This document shows positions 7,916 through 14,841 of a DNA stretch of 64,000 nt, piece after piece. The DNA is from Corynebacterium freiburgense. GTDB taxonomy: Bacteria > Actinomycetota > Actinomycetes > Mycobacteriales > Mycobacteriaceae. The notes under the pieces are model-generated. The model had not been told where the DNA came from and made no database searches. It saw nothing but the letters and a program-made list of their open reading frames with translations. Position numbers and translations under genes: made by a program. The stretch is taken from NCBI RefSeq assembly GCF_030408815.1, contig NZ_CP047355.1, forward strand, positions 2,480,001 through 2,544,000, read 5' to 3'. Each line of letters starts with the position of its first letter. Position 1 is the stretch's first letter.

Positions 7916-8769
7916 GGTTTTGCAGAAAACCCTTGCACTTCAAGGGCTTCACCAATGGCGGCCAAGGCATCGACGACGGTGCGCCCGCCGAGCTGCGGCC
8001 AGCCGGCGAATGTGTGGCCATGGGCATCGCGGCCCGGCCCGGCCAACTGGTCAAGGATCAATGAATCAATATCTGTGCGCATAGGTTCACTTTCTTCCAT
8101 CGGTGAGGTGGTGCCATAGAACAGGGCATGTAGTTGTTCTCTGGTGCCACGAAAAGCATTGATATCAACACCTGAATTTCCGCCGCGCCAGCTTCCAAAT
8201 CGCGCTTCTGAGCTAAATTGCCACAACGCTGGCTGTTGGTTGCCCAATGGGTAATTCCACTGCCTGTGGCTATTTCCTGGATAAATATTTTTTGGCGGGC
8301 CCGGGGTATTGGTTCCATAAGCGGCGACCCAAAATGCACCGAACTCATGGCTATCTGGCTCATTTGGTGAAATTTTATGCTCCCAATAGGGAACATATGA
8401 ATAACACCCGATGACACGAACACCAGCTTGCTCGAACAGTCGCTTACATTCGCGGATGTGATCGACGTGGATGCCTGCGGGGGTTTCCACATCAATCCAC
8501 ATTGGGCGTTGCTGGTTTCCCATAACCTCAAGGGAGGCTTGTACCTGGGCCGCAATACTCGATCCTTCACGAGGGTTACGCAAATAGTGGTATGCCGACG
8601 TAATCAGGCCAGCTGCCTCGGCGTCTGCCAGATGCGACTGGTAGACCCGGTCACGGTGGATGCCATCAGTAGTACGAATGATGGCGAAATCCAGGTCCGA
8701 CTCGCGGGCGGCCTCGACGAGGCTGAGACCGTTTTGCCACTCAGAGACATCAACGCCAAAAATAGTCAT
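7912..8769 (-). CDS. Endolysin, glycoside hydrolase family 25 lysozyme
   Basis: A 285-residue protein. The N-terminal GH25 muramidase domain (about 1-205) begins FGVDVSEWQNG, carries MWIDVETP with the catalytic Asp/Glu pair, and has the typical WQFSS and VDINAF motifs near its end. The C-terminal part (about 225-285: LILDQLAGPGRD, GWPQLGGRTVVDALA) looks like the short repeat-type tail seen in actinophage lysins. There is no signal peptide, so a holin is needed. Its place between portal and capsid, rather than after the tail genes, is uncommon. It overlaps the portal stop by 4 bp. Confidence 0.88.
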   Translation of the reverse strand: MTIFGVDVSEWQNGLSLVEAARESDLDFAIIRTTDGIHRDRVYQSHLADAEAAGLITSAYHYLRNPREGSSIAAQVQASLEVMGNQQRPMWIDVETPAGIHVDHIRECKRLFEQAGVRVIGCYSYVPYWEHKISPNEPDSHEFGAFWVAAYGTNTPGPPKNIYPGNSHRQWNYPLGNQQPALWQFSSEARFGSWRGGNSGVDINAFRGTREQLHALFYGTTSPMEESEPMRTDIDSLILDQLAGPGRDAHGHTFAGWPQLGGRTVVDALAAIGEALEVQGFSAKP

Positions 8770-9851
8770 TGGTTCTCACTTTCAATTTCAACATGTGGGT
8801 TAGGCGCGGGTAGGGAACGATCATCAGGCACAGTGAGTGCAGCGATATCGGCGGTGGCCTCGCTGGTATCGACCCTGAGTGACACACCACGGGGCACAAT
8901 GTCGTCCATCCCCAGTCGGGCGGTGACCGCTGAAATCATCGGGGCGATGCCAAAGGTGATCAGCTCGGCCATCCTGGCTTGAGTATTGGAATACGACAAG
9001 GAGGTGCCGGAGAGGGTGGCATCGATCATCGCGGCCGGGATCGAGCACAGTCGCGCCAAGTCAACCGCAACCGCGTTGCGGCCCTCAACCAACAGGTGTT
9101 CTTTGATGCTGCCGTGTTCTTTCACTTCAATGCCTGCTGAAGTGAATGCGACCCCACCATCGCGGCCTTTCCGGGCACGAATCCAGCTTTGTTTCAGCTC
9201 GGCGACTTTTTCCGGTGTCAACGGCTTATCACTGGTTTGATGCAACTCGGTGGTGTGGGCTGGGGTTTCTACTGCGCGCCGCACCCCACGAGCAAGCGCG
9301 AGTGCTTCCGGGATGGTGGTTTTCCCCAGTGCAAGAATGCCCTCATGAATCCCAGGGATCAGGATATGGGTTGCGGCCGCAACCGGCGCCCCATCGACTA
9401 GGACACGATCCTCGGCATCAAATGCCCAGGCATCGTATGGGACCCGGTCAGCGGTGAGCACATGACCTGAGTAGTCGCGGGTGACCCGCCACAGTGACCA
9501 GCCGTAAAACAGCAGATCGTCGATGGTCCACAACATCCGGTGATACGGGCTGAGCAGCCCATCAGTGCGGGAAATCCATGCGGGTTGGGCATCCAGGTCT
9601 GTGCCGTTTCGCACCGCTACGATCGGGAGCCGAGCGCAGGTAGTGCAAATAAGGTTGCGGGCGCGCAGCAGTGCAGGAATCGTGAGGGCCGCGTCACGGG
9701 TAATACCATGCAATGACACGTCATCGAGATCGTCACCAATGAAACTCAGGGACTCCAACCTGGGGTGCTCAGACAAAGACGAAGTGGGCGCGGTCATCGC
9801 GCGCAGCGCCCGAAATGCATCCATCATGCCCATGGATGCATCATTGACCAC
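8766..9851 (-). CDS. Portal protein (HK97 family)
   Basis: A 361-residue protein with the usual features: PALLRARNLICTTCARLPI near residue 80, the LLFYGWSLWRVTRD stretch, and GTSLSYSNTQARMAELITFGIAPMI in the crown/clip region (about 285-315). It forms the dodecameric ring through which DNA is packaged. It is somewhat shorter than common HK97-like portals (about 400). The frame starts with GTG at 9851; an ATG seven codons in (9833) is an alternative. Confidence 0.87.
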   Translation of the reverse strand: MVNDASMGMMDAFRALRAMTAPTSSLSEHPRLESLSFIGDDLDDVSLHGITRDAALTIPALLRARNLICTTCARLPIVAVRNGTDLDAQPAWISRTDGLLSPYHRMLWTIDDLLFYGWSLWRVTRDYSGHVLTADRVPYDAWAFDAEDRVLVDGAPVAAATHILIPGIHEGILALGKTTIPEALALARGVRRAVETPAHTTELHQTSDKPLTPEKVAELKQSWIRARKGRDGGVAFTSAGIEVKEHGSIKEHLLVEGRNAVAVDLARLCSIPAAMIDATLSGTSLSYSNTQARMAELITFGIAPMISAVTARLGMDDIVPRGVSLRVDTSEATADIAALTVPDDRSLPAPNPHVEIESENQ

Positions 9852-9892
9852 ACTGATGGTTTTCCGCTGAATCTATAGAACACGCTGGGGTT

Positions 9893-11338
9893 TTAGTAAA
9901 TTTCTGGTTCGATGTCTTCGCGGTAATTCTGGGCACCAATCATCGCCAGTGTCGCTGCCTCCAACGGAGCAATCGACCCGACCGCTGCACGCCGATCCCA
10001 CACCCAGGAATCACCAACCCGACGACGAGCGGCGATATCAGCGGCGGCGTCCAATGCCGGATCGGGGCGTATCTTGATCTCCGGGGCAAACATGCCATCA
10101 TCATCAATGTGCATCAAGCGGGTCAAAAAATCACCACACCCCGCCGCCAGCGCCCGAAACGTGATTTTATTCACATGAATGCCTTTGCGGTCCAGTTCAG
10201 CAGCAAGAGCATCTGCCGGGCCGATCGGGTCAATCCATACCTGTGCGCCGTGGGCTTCACACAGTTCATTAATTCGTTCCACCGCCCACCGATATCCGGG
10301 GCGTGCATCAACAACTTCAACCATTGGTTGCGAGGCCACGATGGAAGCAGTAACAATAATGGCGGTATTACGATCAGCGGCGACAGCTACGCCGAACGCC
10401 ACTGGCGCATCAGCTGGAATCGGGTCGTCACTGGATGCCATCTCCCATGCTTCAATGGGGATCAATCGATCTCGGGTATGTGTTTCACGATTACCGTAAG
10501 CCCTAGCAAACTCATTAACCTTACCACCCATTTTCTTCCACGCAGCCTGCAACGACTCCACCGACTGGGTGAACCCAACCGCAGGATGCGCCGCAGCGAC
10601 AACAGCAATATCGCTGGCATCGTCATCATCAGCAATGCCCCAATCCAGCAGCGCCACACCTTCCTTCCCCACACGGGCCGCCTCAACCTGATCGTGAAAC
10701 CATGTACTCGCCGCCGTCCCACGAGTCGAGACCAAAATGACTTGCGCACCAGGGCGAGTGGACTGGGTCGGGGTAATTGCCTGCATCAGCGCTTCACCTT
10801 CAGCTTGGTCGAACACCCATGCCTCATCAATCACGTTGAAGTCGCCTTGCTCACCGTGTAGCGACTCCTCTGTCGGGGGATGCGGCGCCCAGTCAGAACC
10901 ATTTCGAGGGATCAGAAAATGCTCATCACCACGAGATTTCTTCCGGTCAAACAGCTTTGATAACGGAAACGTTGGATCAAGTAAATCATTGGTGAACTTC
11001 ATCCAATTCCGCCGGGCGTGCCCGCCGGTTTGGGCGGTGGACCACACATATGACTTCGGAGCTTGCAGTGCGCGCTGGATACATGCGGCACCAATAAGCC
11101 GGGTTTTTCCCGACTGGCGCGGTACCGAAATAATCACCAGTGGCCACCGGCGCAACCCCGTGGCACGATCAACCTCACCAATAACATCCGCAGCCCACTC
11201 CTGCCATGGCATCGCCGGCGTGCCAGACCACTCCATAATCTGGCAAATGGCAGGGCCAAACGTAGGGTTAATCGTCGGCCGAGGCGTGGCGAATCGTGGG
11301 GGTGCTGAGCGCTGCAAGGGCTTGGGTAATGGCATCAT
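9893..11338 (-). CDS. terL: Terminase large subunit
   Basis: A 481-residue packaging ATPase and nuclease. The Walker A-like VPRQSGKT is near residue 73 and Walker B FNVIDEA near 166; the C-terminal RNase H-like nuclease has acidic residues in VAVAADRNTA, WIDPIGPADALA and DPALDAAADIAARR. The N-terminus (INPTFGPAICQIMEWSG) is typical of the Terminase_1 family. The assigned start overlaps the small-subunit gene by 71 bp, so a later start is possible. Confidence 0.9.
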   Translation of the reverse strand: MMPLPKPLQRSAPPRFATPRPTINPTFGPAICQIMEWSGTPAMPWQEWAADVIGEVDRATGLRRWPLVIISVPRQSGKTRLIGAACIQRALQAPKSYVWSTAQTGGHARRNWMKFTNDLLDPTFPLSKLFDRKKSRGDEHFLIPRNGSDWAPHPPTEESLHGEQGDFNVIDEAWVFDQAEGEALMQAITPTQSTRPGAQVILVSTRGTAASTWFHDQVEAARVGKEGVALLDWGIADDDDASDIAVVAAAHPAVGFTQSVESLQAAWKKMGGKVNEFARAYGNRETHTRDRLIPIEAWEMASSDDPIPADAPVAFGVAVAADRNTAIIVTASIVASQPMVEVVDARPGYRWAVERINELCEAHGAQVWIDPIGPADALAAELDRKGIHVNKITFRALAAGCGDFLTRLMHIDDDGMFAPEIKIRPDPALDAAADIAARRRVGDSWVWDRRAAVGSIAPLEAATLAMIGAQNYREDIEPEIY

Positions 11339-11609
11339 CGGCGTCAGTATTTCGAGCAGAAGGGATCAATTTCATTTCCCGAAGCAATTCCATATACGGC
11401 CCAGATAATTGGGCAATCGCATAGTACTTCCGATCAGCTTCGGCTTGGTCCAAAGCGCGGGCATTCGCCCGAGCCAGCGATACTGCCGCCTCGTCGAGGG
11501 TTTCGAGGTAACCATCGCGGCGAGCTTGGGCGATCGCAGTCTCAAGCATTTGGGCGTGTCGGTCACCGGTCGGCACATCAGCCGGGGTAAACAGCGCGGG
11601 TTGGTTCAT
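11268..11609 (-). CDS. terS: Terminase small subunit
   Basis: A 113-residue helical protein (DRHAQMLETAIAQARRDGYL, ANARALDQAEADRKYYAIAQL, YMELLREMKLIPS) immediately upstream of and overlapping terL. This pattern, with a conserved region before LREM, fits P27/actinophage small terminases that recognise the packaging site. Function is inferred mostly from position. Confidence 0.7.
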   Translation of the reverse strand: MNQPALFTPADVPTGDRHAQMLETAIAQARRDGYLETLDEAAVSLARANARALDQAEADRKYYAIAQLSGPYMELLREMKLIPSARNTDADDAITQALAALSTPTIRHASADD

Positions 11610-11650
11610 GGCAAAACTTTTTCCGTTTCGGGGGTTATGAGTGAAAACAA

Positions 11651-11683
11651 GGGGGGAGGGGGGAGGGGGGACGCCCCCCGGGG
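11651..11683. other. G-run / C-run tract beside the terminase genes, candidate cos site
   Basis: Three G6 runs (11651-56, 11658-63, 11665-70) are followed by ACG, C6 and G4. The 140-bp gap between HNH and terS (11610-11745) holds only this and no convincing gene. Actinophage cohesive ends are often GC-rich and lie just upstream of terminase, next to HNH genes, so this is the best candidate for cos. The tract can also form a hairpin (GGGGG-acg-CCCCC) or a G-quadruplex. Confidence 0.35.
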
Positions 11684-11745
11684 CACAACGGGGAGAGATT
11701 TTCCGGCTGGCGCGGGGCTTCCCCGACCTCGGCTTTTATAAAAAC

Positions 11746-12018
11746 TCACCATCGGCGACTCGGCGGCAGAGTTTTCCCAGGTCGCACTGGGTATTTCGCG
11801 AACCACATATCAAGCGGCATATCACGGCGGGCTGAATTGCAACTGGCGTGCGCCGGACGAAGATTCTCGATCGAATCATCACCACCAGCCGAACGAGGCA
11901 CCACATGATCGGCTGTGTCAGCACCATCACGCAAGCACAAATGGCAGATCGTGCCGTACGTCGCCAACGTCAACACCCGCAGCCGCGACGCAGATCGCCC
12001 ACCCCAACCAGCCATCAC
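11746..12018 (-). CDS. Phage HNH endonuclease
   Basis: A 90-residue protein with the complete HNH core: CHLCL zinc Cys pair, ADHVVPRSAGG with the catalytic His, ENLRPAHASCNSARR with Asn/His and the second Cys. Free-standing HNH proteins next to terminase genes are required for cos cleavage in HK97-like phages. Its ATG overlaps the WhiB-like stop by 4 bp, and it lies upstream of the candidate cos tract. Confidence 0.85.
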   Translation of the reverse strand: MMAGWGGRSASRLRVLTLATYGTICHLCLRDGADTADHVVPRSAGGDDSIENLRPAHASCNSARRDMPLDMWFAKYPVRPGKTLPPSRRW

Positions 12019-12500
12019 AGCACCTCACACTCAGCCTGCGCGCGCGATACCCGCCCCCTATCCCGGCGGGGTGCAGGATGGGCAGGGGCGGGGTGGGTCC
12101 CCCTCCGCCGACGCGCCCGAGCAGCCCGAGCAGCCCGAGCCGTTTGCTCCGTGACAGCTGCGTCCAGCTGCGCTGCATGCATCGCGCGCAGCGACAACCC
12201 ACTAGCCACCCCACTCACCGCAGCGATCGCCACACGATAACGCACAGACACGCCATGCGGCGGAATCGGAATACCAGCAACAATCACCCCACCAATCGGC
12301 GGCGCAGGCAACGACAAGGCATAGGTAGCACACGCACGCAGCAACGGACAGCCGCCACACAACTGCGCAGCACGCTCGTGCAACAGGCGAGTGCGCTCAG
12401 CAAGAGACTGCTCAGACGGAAACGAAGTAGGGTAGTCCCACCACGTGGGATCAGCATCAGGAGCCGTACACGGCGTCGGCACCCCAGGAAAGATGGTCAT
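12015..12500 (-). CDS. WhiB-like Fe-S transcription regulator, phage type
   Basis: A 161-residue protein with four Cys in WhiB spacing: Cys11, then Cys48-GG-Cys51-PLLRA-Cys57 (C-x2-C-x5-C), ligands for a 4Fe-4S cluster. The usual G-[VI]-W-G-G turn is not evident (GGVIVAGIPIP instead). The C-terminal half is long, Ala/Arg-rich and probably DNA-binding. WhiB-like genes are frequent in actinophages and can modify host sigma-factor output. It lies at the head of the HNH-terminase transcription unit. Confidence 0.7.
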   Translation of the reverse strand: MTIFPGVPTPCTAPDADPTWWDYPTSFPSEQSLAERTRLLHERAAQLCGGCPLLRACATYALSLPAPPIGGVIVAGIPIPPHGVSVRYRVAIAAVSGVASGLSLRAMHAAQLDAAVTEQTARAARAARARRRRGTHPAPAHPAPRRDRGRVSRAQAECEVL

Positions 12501-12543
12501 AAGTCATGCCCTCACAGATCAATCAATACACAAGGCCTATAGA

Positions 12544-12774
12544 TCACAGCCACTCCAGGCCAAAGAGTTCGAAGGCCCAAAGGGCCCCCTTTGCTGTGAC
12601 CTCCCAGTCGCGCTTCCCAGTTTTTCCGCCTCCCGTCGTCACACCCACGACCAGTAGCCGATGGGCGATTTTGCCCACCGGCTTCCAGCTATACGCCACG
12701 CCCACACTGATCAGATGTGAGATGGCGGTATAACGCCGAGCCGTCATACGCTTTGGTTTATGTATTGGAGGCAC
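12544..12774 (-). CDS. Hypothetical phage protein
   Basis: A 76-residue basic protein (KPKRMTARRYTAISHLI..., GGGKTGKRDWEVTAKGALWAFELFGLEWL). No family recognised. It lies in the leftward early block, 43 bp from the WhiB-like gene. The basic N-terminus followed by an Ala/Trp-rich end may suit DNA or protein binding, but no function is claimed. Confidence 0.45.
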   Translation of the reverse strand: MPPIHKPKRMTARRYTAISHLISVGVAYSWKPVGKIAHRLLVVGVTTGGGKTGKRDWEVTAKGALWAFELFGLEWL

Positions 12775-12886
12775 ATACTCGGCCGCAGTTGGTTAGTGTC
12801 GAACTTGCGGGACAAACGACAGATCGGGTCGAAGTTGGTTAATGACTATTTAGTTAGTTCTTGATGCCTCCGCATACGCGGTGCAC

Positions 12887-12931
12887 CACGAGGAAACACC
12901 AACAGAACGGCAACGTTGATGTGTCCTCGTG
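12887..12931. repeat. Inverted repeat in the 190-bp gap of the phage early region
   Basis: Arms of 17 bases (12887-12903 and 12915-12931, outer part CACGAGGA/TCCTCGTG) match except at two positions around an 11-base loop. No T-run follows on either strand, so it is not a clear terminator. The rest of the gap 12775-12964 holds two AGTTGGTTA direct repeats (near 12790 and 12829) and no gene. Confidence 0.4.
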
Positions 12932-12964
12932 ACCCACCCGCACCCAGGCAGTCACAACCAGCAA

Positions 12965-13153
12965 CTAAAACAACGGCTCAGGCAACCACACTGCTAACTC
13001 CTCCCGACACCGGGCACACACATGCTCCCCCGCCCACGGACCCGACACCATCCGCGGCGGTACACACCCTTCGGCAAAATGCACACCACAAACTCCACAC
13101 CGGGTTTTCGACCGACGCGCAGGACGCCACTCAGCAGACACAGTCAGGTTCAT
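12965..13153 (-). CDS. Small zinc-ribbon phage protein
   Basis: Starting at the internal ATG 13153, the protein (MNLTVSAEWRPARRSKTRC...) is about 62 residues with two Cys pairs, CGVC and CARC, separated by 20-30 residues: a zinc-ribbon-like layout. Longer starts to 13180 overlap the upstream gene further. No function is known; such proteins are common in actinophage early regions. Confidence 0.5.
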   Translation of the reverse strand: MNLTVSAEWRPARRSKTRCGVCGVHFAEGCVPPRMVSGPWAGEHVCARCREELAVWLPEPLF

Positions 13154-13478
13154 CACCACACCCCCCATGCGACACGACATTCTGCCGGATCCGAGTCACC
13201 AACTCAGGCGGAAGATGCCCCCCAATCGGCCCATACGTCCGCACCCACGCCTCCGCAGTCTGCAACGCCTCAGCAGCAACATACCCATACGGGGCCGACT
13301 CCTCCCCATAAATCTCATCAACCACCCCAATCAAATCATCAATCCACACCGGCACAGGCGCAGGCCGAGAAGCCACCACACCATCCGATTTCCCCCCACC
13401 ATTGCCTGATAAAAAGATACATATAACCATCACGGCGATACCGGCAAGACCAACCAAAAAAGCAAACACAGACATCAC
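13131..13478 (-). CDS. Hypothetical single-pass membrane protein
   Basis: A 115-residue protein: residues 3-24 form one strongly hydrophobic helix (VFAFLVGLAGIAVMVICIFL), then a Gly/Ser linker and a soluble helical domain (VPVWIDDLIGVVDEIYG, ALQTAEAWVRTYG) ending in a Cys-rich tail (GGCGDEPDCVC). Its start overlaps the excisionase-like gene by 4 bp. Position among lysogeny genes suggests a role in lysogeny or superinfection, which is only inference. Confidence 0.5.
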   Translation of the reverse strand: MMSVFAFLVGLAGIAVMVICIFLSGNGGGKSDGVVASRPAPVPVWIDDLIGVVDEIYGEESAPYGYVAAEALQTAEAWVRTYGPIGGHLPPELVTRIRQNVVSHGGCGDEPDCVC

Positions 13479-13663
13479 GCCACTGCCTTCCGGTCAAGCA
13501 GTTCGCGAACATCATATTCCGAAAAAATATAGGTTCCCGTTTGAGTTGAACTTTTCAAAACCGGTGCCAAAATCCCTTGCTTCACCCAACGATGAACCGT
13601 CGATCGGTTAACCCTAAATAGTTTTGCCACCTCATGCGTAGATAGCAACTGTTGCTGTTCCAT
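13475..13663 (-). CDS. Excisionase- or Cro-like small HTH protein
   Basis: A 62-residue protein from the ATG at 13663 (MEQQQLLSTHEVAKLFRVN...). It is a winged-helix HTH_17-type domain: STHEVAKLFRVNRSTVHRWVKQG is the recognition helix region, followed by the wing YIFSEYDVRELLD. Such proteins act as Xis or as early repressors. It is first in the leftward block and divergent from the regulator at 13789. A longer frame from TTG 13699 would start inside an operator-like palindrome and is less likely. Confidence 0.75.
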   Translation of the reverse strand: MEQQQLLSTHEVAKLFRVNRSTVHRWVKQGILAPVLKSSTQTGTYIFSEYDVRELLDRKAVA

Positions 13664-13778
13664 ACCATGACTAATACCAATGGATAGACTCAAGCGCAAC
13701 TGTTGCGTTTCTAATCAATTTCTTAAACTGGACTTTGGGGGCACTTTGGGGGTTGATATTGCAACAACTATTGCGTTA
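13644..13778. promoter_or_regulatory. Immunity control region with repeated GCAAC/GTTGC operators
   Basis: The gap between the divergent HTH genes (13664-13788) carries CGCAAC-T-GTTGCG (13695-13707, perfect) and GCAACAACTATTGCG (from 13761). AGCAAC-T-GTTGCT (13644-13656) lies just inside the leftward gene. ACTTTGGGGG is directly repeated at about 13732-13752. The two 13-bp palindromes share the core GCAACTGTTGC and are probably operators for the phage repressor. Confidence 0.55.
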
Positions 13779-13788
13779 GGGTGTCAAC

Positions 13789-14118
13789 ATGACAATGCAG
13801 CAACATTTCGACTTTTCAAAACTGGAATTTAATCTCGGAGATCGCCTCCGAAAAGCATTAGAGATCGCAGACCTGACTGCTATCGACATGGCTACATACT
13901 TAGACATCTCTAAATTCACCATTAGCCGCTATATCAATGGAAAAGTCCCTGTTCCATTACAGACCCTTCGCCTGTGGTCGCTTAGGACTGGTGTCCCACT
14001 GGAGTGGTTGCAAACAGGGAAAACCCCCACCAGTGATCCTGATGGGGGTAATACTGTGGGCCCTGTGGGGCTCGAACCCACGACCTACGGATTAAAAGTC
14101 CGCAGCTCTACCAACTGA
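13789..14118 (+). CDS. Phage immunity repressor-like HTH protein spanning attR
   Basis: A 109-residue protein. An XRE-like HTH lies at about 14-70 (LGDRLRKALEIADLTAIDMA, YLDISKFTISRYINGKVPVP), then VPLEWLQTGK. Residues 79-102 are encoded by the att core and the last seven (KVRSSTN) by host tRNA-Lys antisense. In the excised circle the same frame would continue instead into RIRRVLHGVRAA-stop (114 residues). The layout, divergent from a small HTH gene and followed by attP and int, matches repressor-attP-integrase cassettes in which integration stabilises the repressor. Repressor identity is inferred from fold and context. Confidence 0.75.
   Translation: MTMQQHFDFSKLEFNLGDRLRKALEIADLTAIDMATYLDISKFTISRYINGKVPVPLQTLRLWSLRTGVPLEWLQTGKTPTSDPDGGNTVGPVGLEPTTYGLKVRSSTN
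14023..14048 (-). terminator. tRNA-Lys terminator hairpin inside the att core
   Basis: On the minus strand, starting 9 bases after the tRNA 3' end, CCCCCATCAG pairs with CTGGTGGGGG and is followed by TTTTCCC: a Rho-independent terminator for tRNA-Lys. Because it is inside the att repeat, integration keeps the terminator intact. The T-run itself lies at 14020-14023, just outside the core. Confidence 0.6.
14023..14095. repeat. attR: attR: 73-bp direct repeat at the 3' end of tRNA-Lys
   Basis: Identical to 58-130. It covers the 3' 39 bases of tRNA-Lys (14057-14095) plus 34 bp beyond. Both copies are in the same phase of the plus-strand regulator frame (codon start at 14023 and at 58). Crossover anywhere in the core therefore keeps the frame. 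Confidence 0.93.
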
Positions 14119-14129
14119 GCTAAAGGCCC
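14057..14129 (-). tRNA. tRNA-Lys (anticodon TTT)
   Basis: The 73-base cloverleaf reads GGGCCTTTAGCTCAGTTGG at the 5' end (14129), the anticodon loop CTTTTAA with TTT, and GTTCGAGCCCCACAGGGCCCA at the 3' end (discriminator A at 14057). The acceptor stem pairs GGGCCTT with AGGGCCC, including one G-U pair. CCA is not encoded. It is the intact attachment gene of the prophage and is overlapped in antisense by the 3' end of the phage regulator. Confidence 0.97.
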
Positions 14130-14512
14130 TTCGTTGTGAAACAACAACGACATCATCTTAGCGGTTTCCCACACAGTTGGGAAATCGGCCTGATTTCTCC
14201 AAAAATTCGCAGGTAAACCTGGGTTTACTCCCGCCCCCCGCCAGCTAACAAGAGAGCAAGTTGAAACACGTACACTAATTTGAGGACTGTTTGGGTTCCT
14301 TTTTCGCAGGCAGATGTGACCCGCACGAATCTAAGACACCGGATTTTCCCAAAACAGCAAAATCCGGTTCTCGATATGCCTAGTTCACAGTTGTCAGAGC
14401 TGATTACTGCCAGTTTCCCAGCGTGTGGGTAACTAGATAGGGGATTTCCCGGGTGGCTCGGTTGGGTTTCCGGAGGTTTGGGCTGGTTTCCTAGGCGGTG
14501 GGCGGCCTTACG

Positions 14513-14774
14513 TGCGGTTTGATAGGCTAGCCCTATTAAACTAGTGATGTTTTTATGTCAAGTGTCGCAGATTCCATAAAATCGCCCGAAAAAATGGAAT
14601 TTGCGACAGCAACCAACATTGCGCGCAATCGTTGACCTGGGGTGTGTCGCAGATTCCATAAAAACAGTGAAAAAAAATGGAATCTGTGACAGGATCCCTA
14701 CCTATCGTGTCACAGATTCCATAAAATCCGCCGAAAAAATGGAATCTGTGACAACACGCCCAACCAGCGCCCAA
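14513..14774. repeat. Three-palindrome intergenic repeat, copy A
   Basis: It starts TGCGGTTTGATAGGCT and ends in ACACGCCCAACCAGCGCCC. It holds three stem-loops of about 46 bases at 14563-14608, 14645-14691 and 14708-14753. Each is TGTCGCAGATTCCAT or a near variant, a 15-17-base A-rich loop, and ATGGAATCTGCGACA. The third has perfect 15-bp arms. Copy B, same orientation, is at 59254-59512, with nearly identical stems and similar spacers (including CAATCGTTGACCTGGGG). No T-runs follow the stems. Confidence 0.85.
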
Positions 14775-14841
14775 AAGACTGAGCACCTCTCGGCCAGCAG
14801 CCCGAAAAGATTAAGCACCTCCCAACCAAATCCCAGGTCAC

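Larger units (their letters stand above)
58..14095. mobile_element. Small siphovirus-like prophage integrated at tRNA-Lys (about 13.97 kb unit)
   Basis: The element is bounded by the 73-bp att repeats; the unit from 58 to 14022 is 13,965 bp. It has an integrase at the left end, a leftward block of early and virion genes (13663 down to 999) and a rightward regulator whose 3' end contains attR. The virion set runs terminase, portal, lysis genes, protease-capsid fusion, connectors, tail protein, chaperone, tape measure and tail tip. I see no DNA replication, recombination or tail-fibre gene. Small temperate-sized siphoviruses of 15-18 kb are known from Arthrobacter and Microbacterium, and this looks like that class. 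No frame is visibly broken, so it may be functional. Confidence 0.9.

Noticed and set aside
14563..14753. Three evenly spaced palindromic repeats as a short CRISPR array.
   Set aside because: Spacing is uneven (37 and 16 bases between stem-loops), the spacers are conserved at the second locus, and there are no cas genes.
14553..14786. A 77-residue minus-strand frame that is strongly similar to another at 59269-59514, suggesting a conserved small protein family.
   Set aside because: Both are translations of the three-palindrome repeat (FYGICDT, IPFFR units come from the stems). No ribosome site, and the repeat structure explains the similarity.
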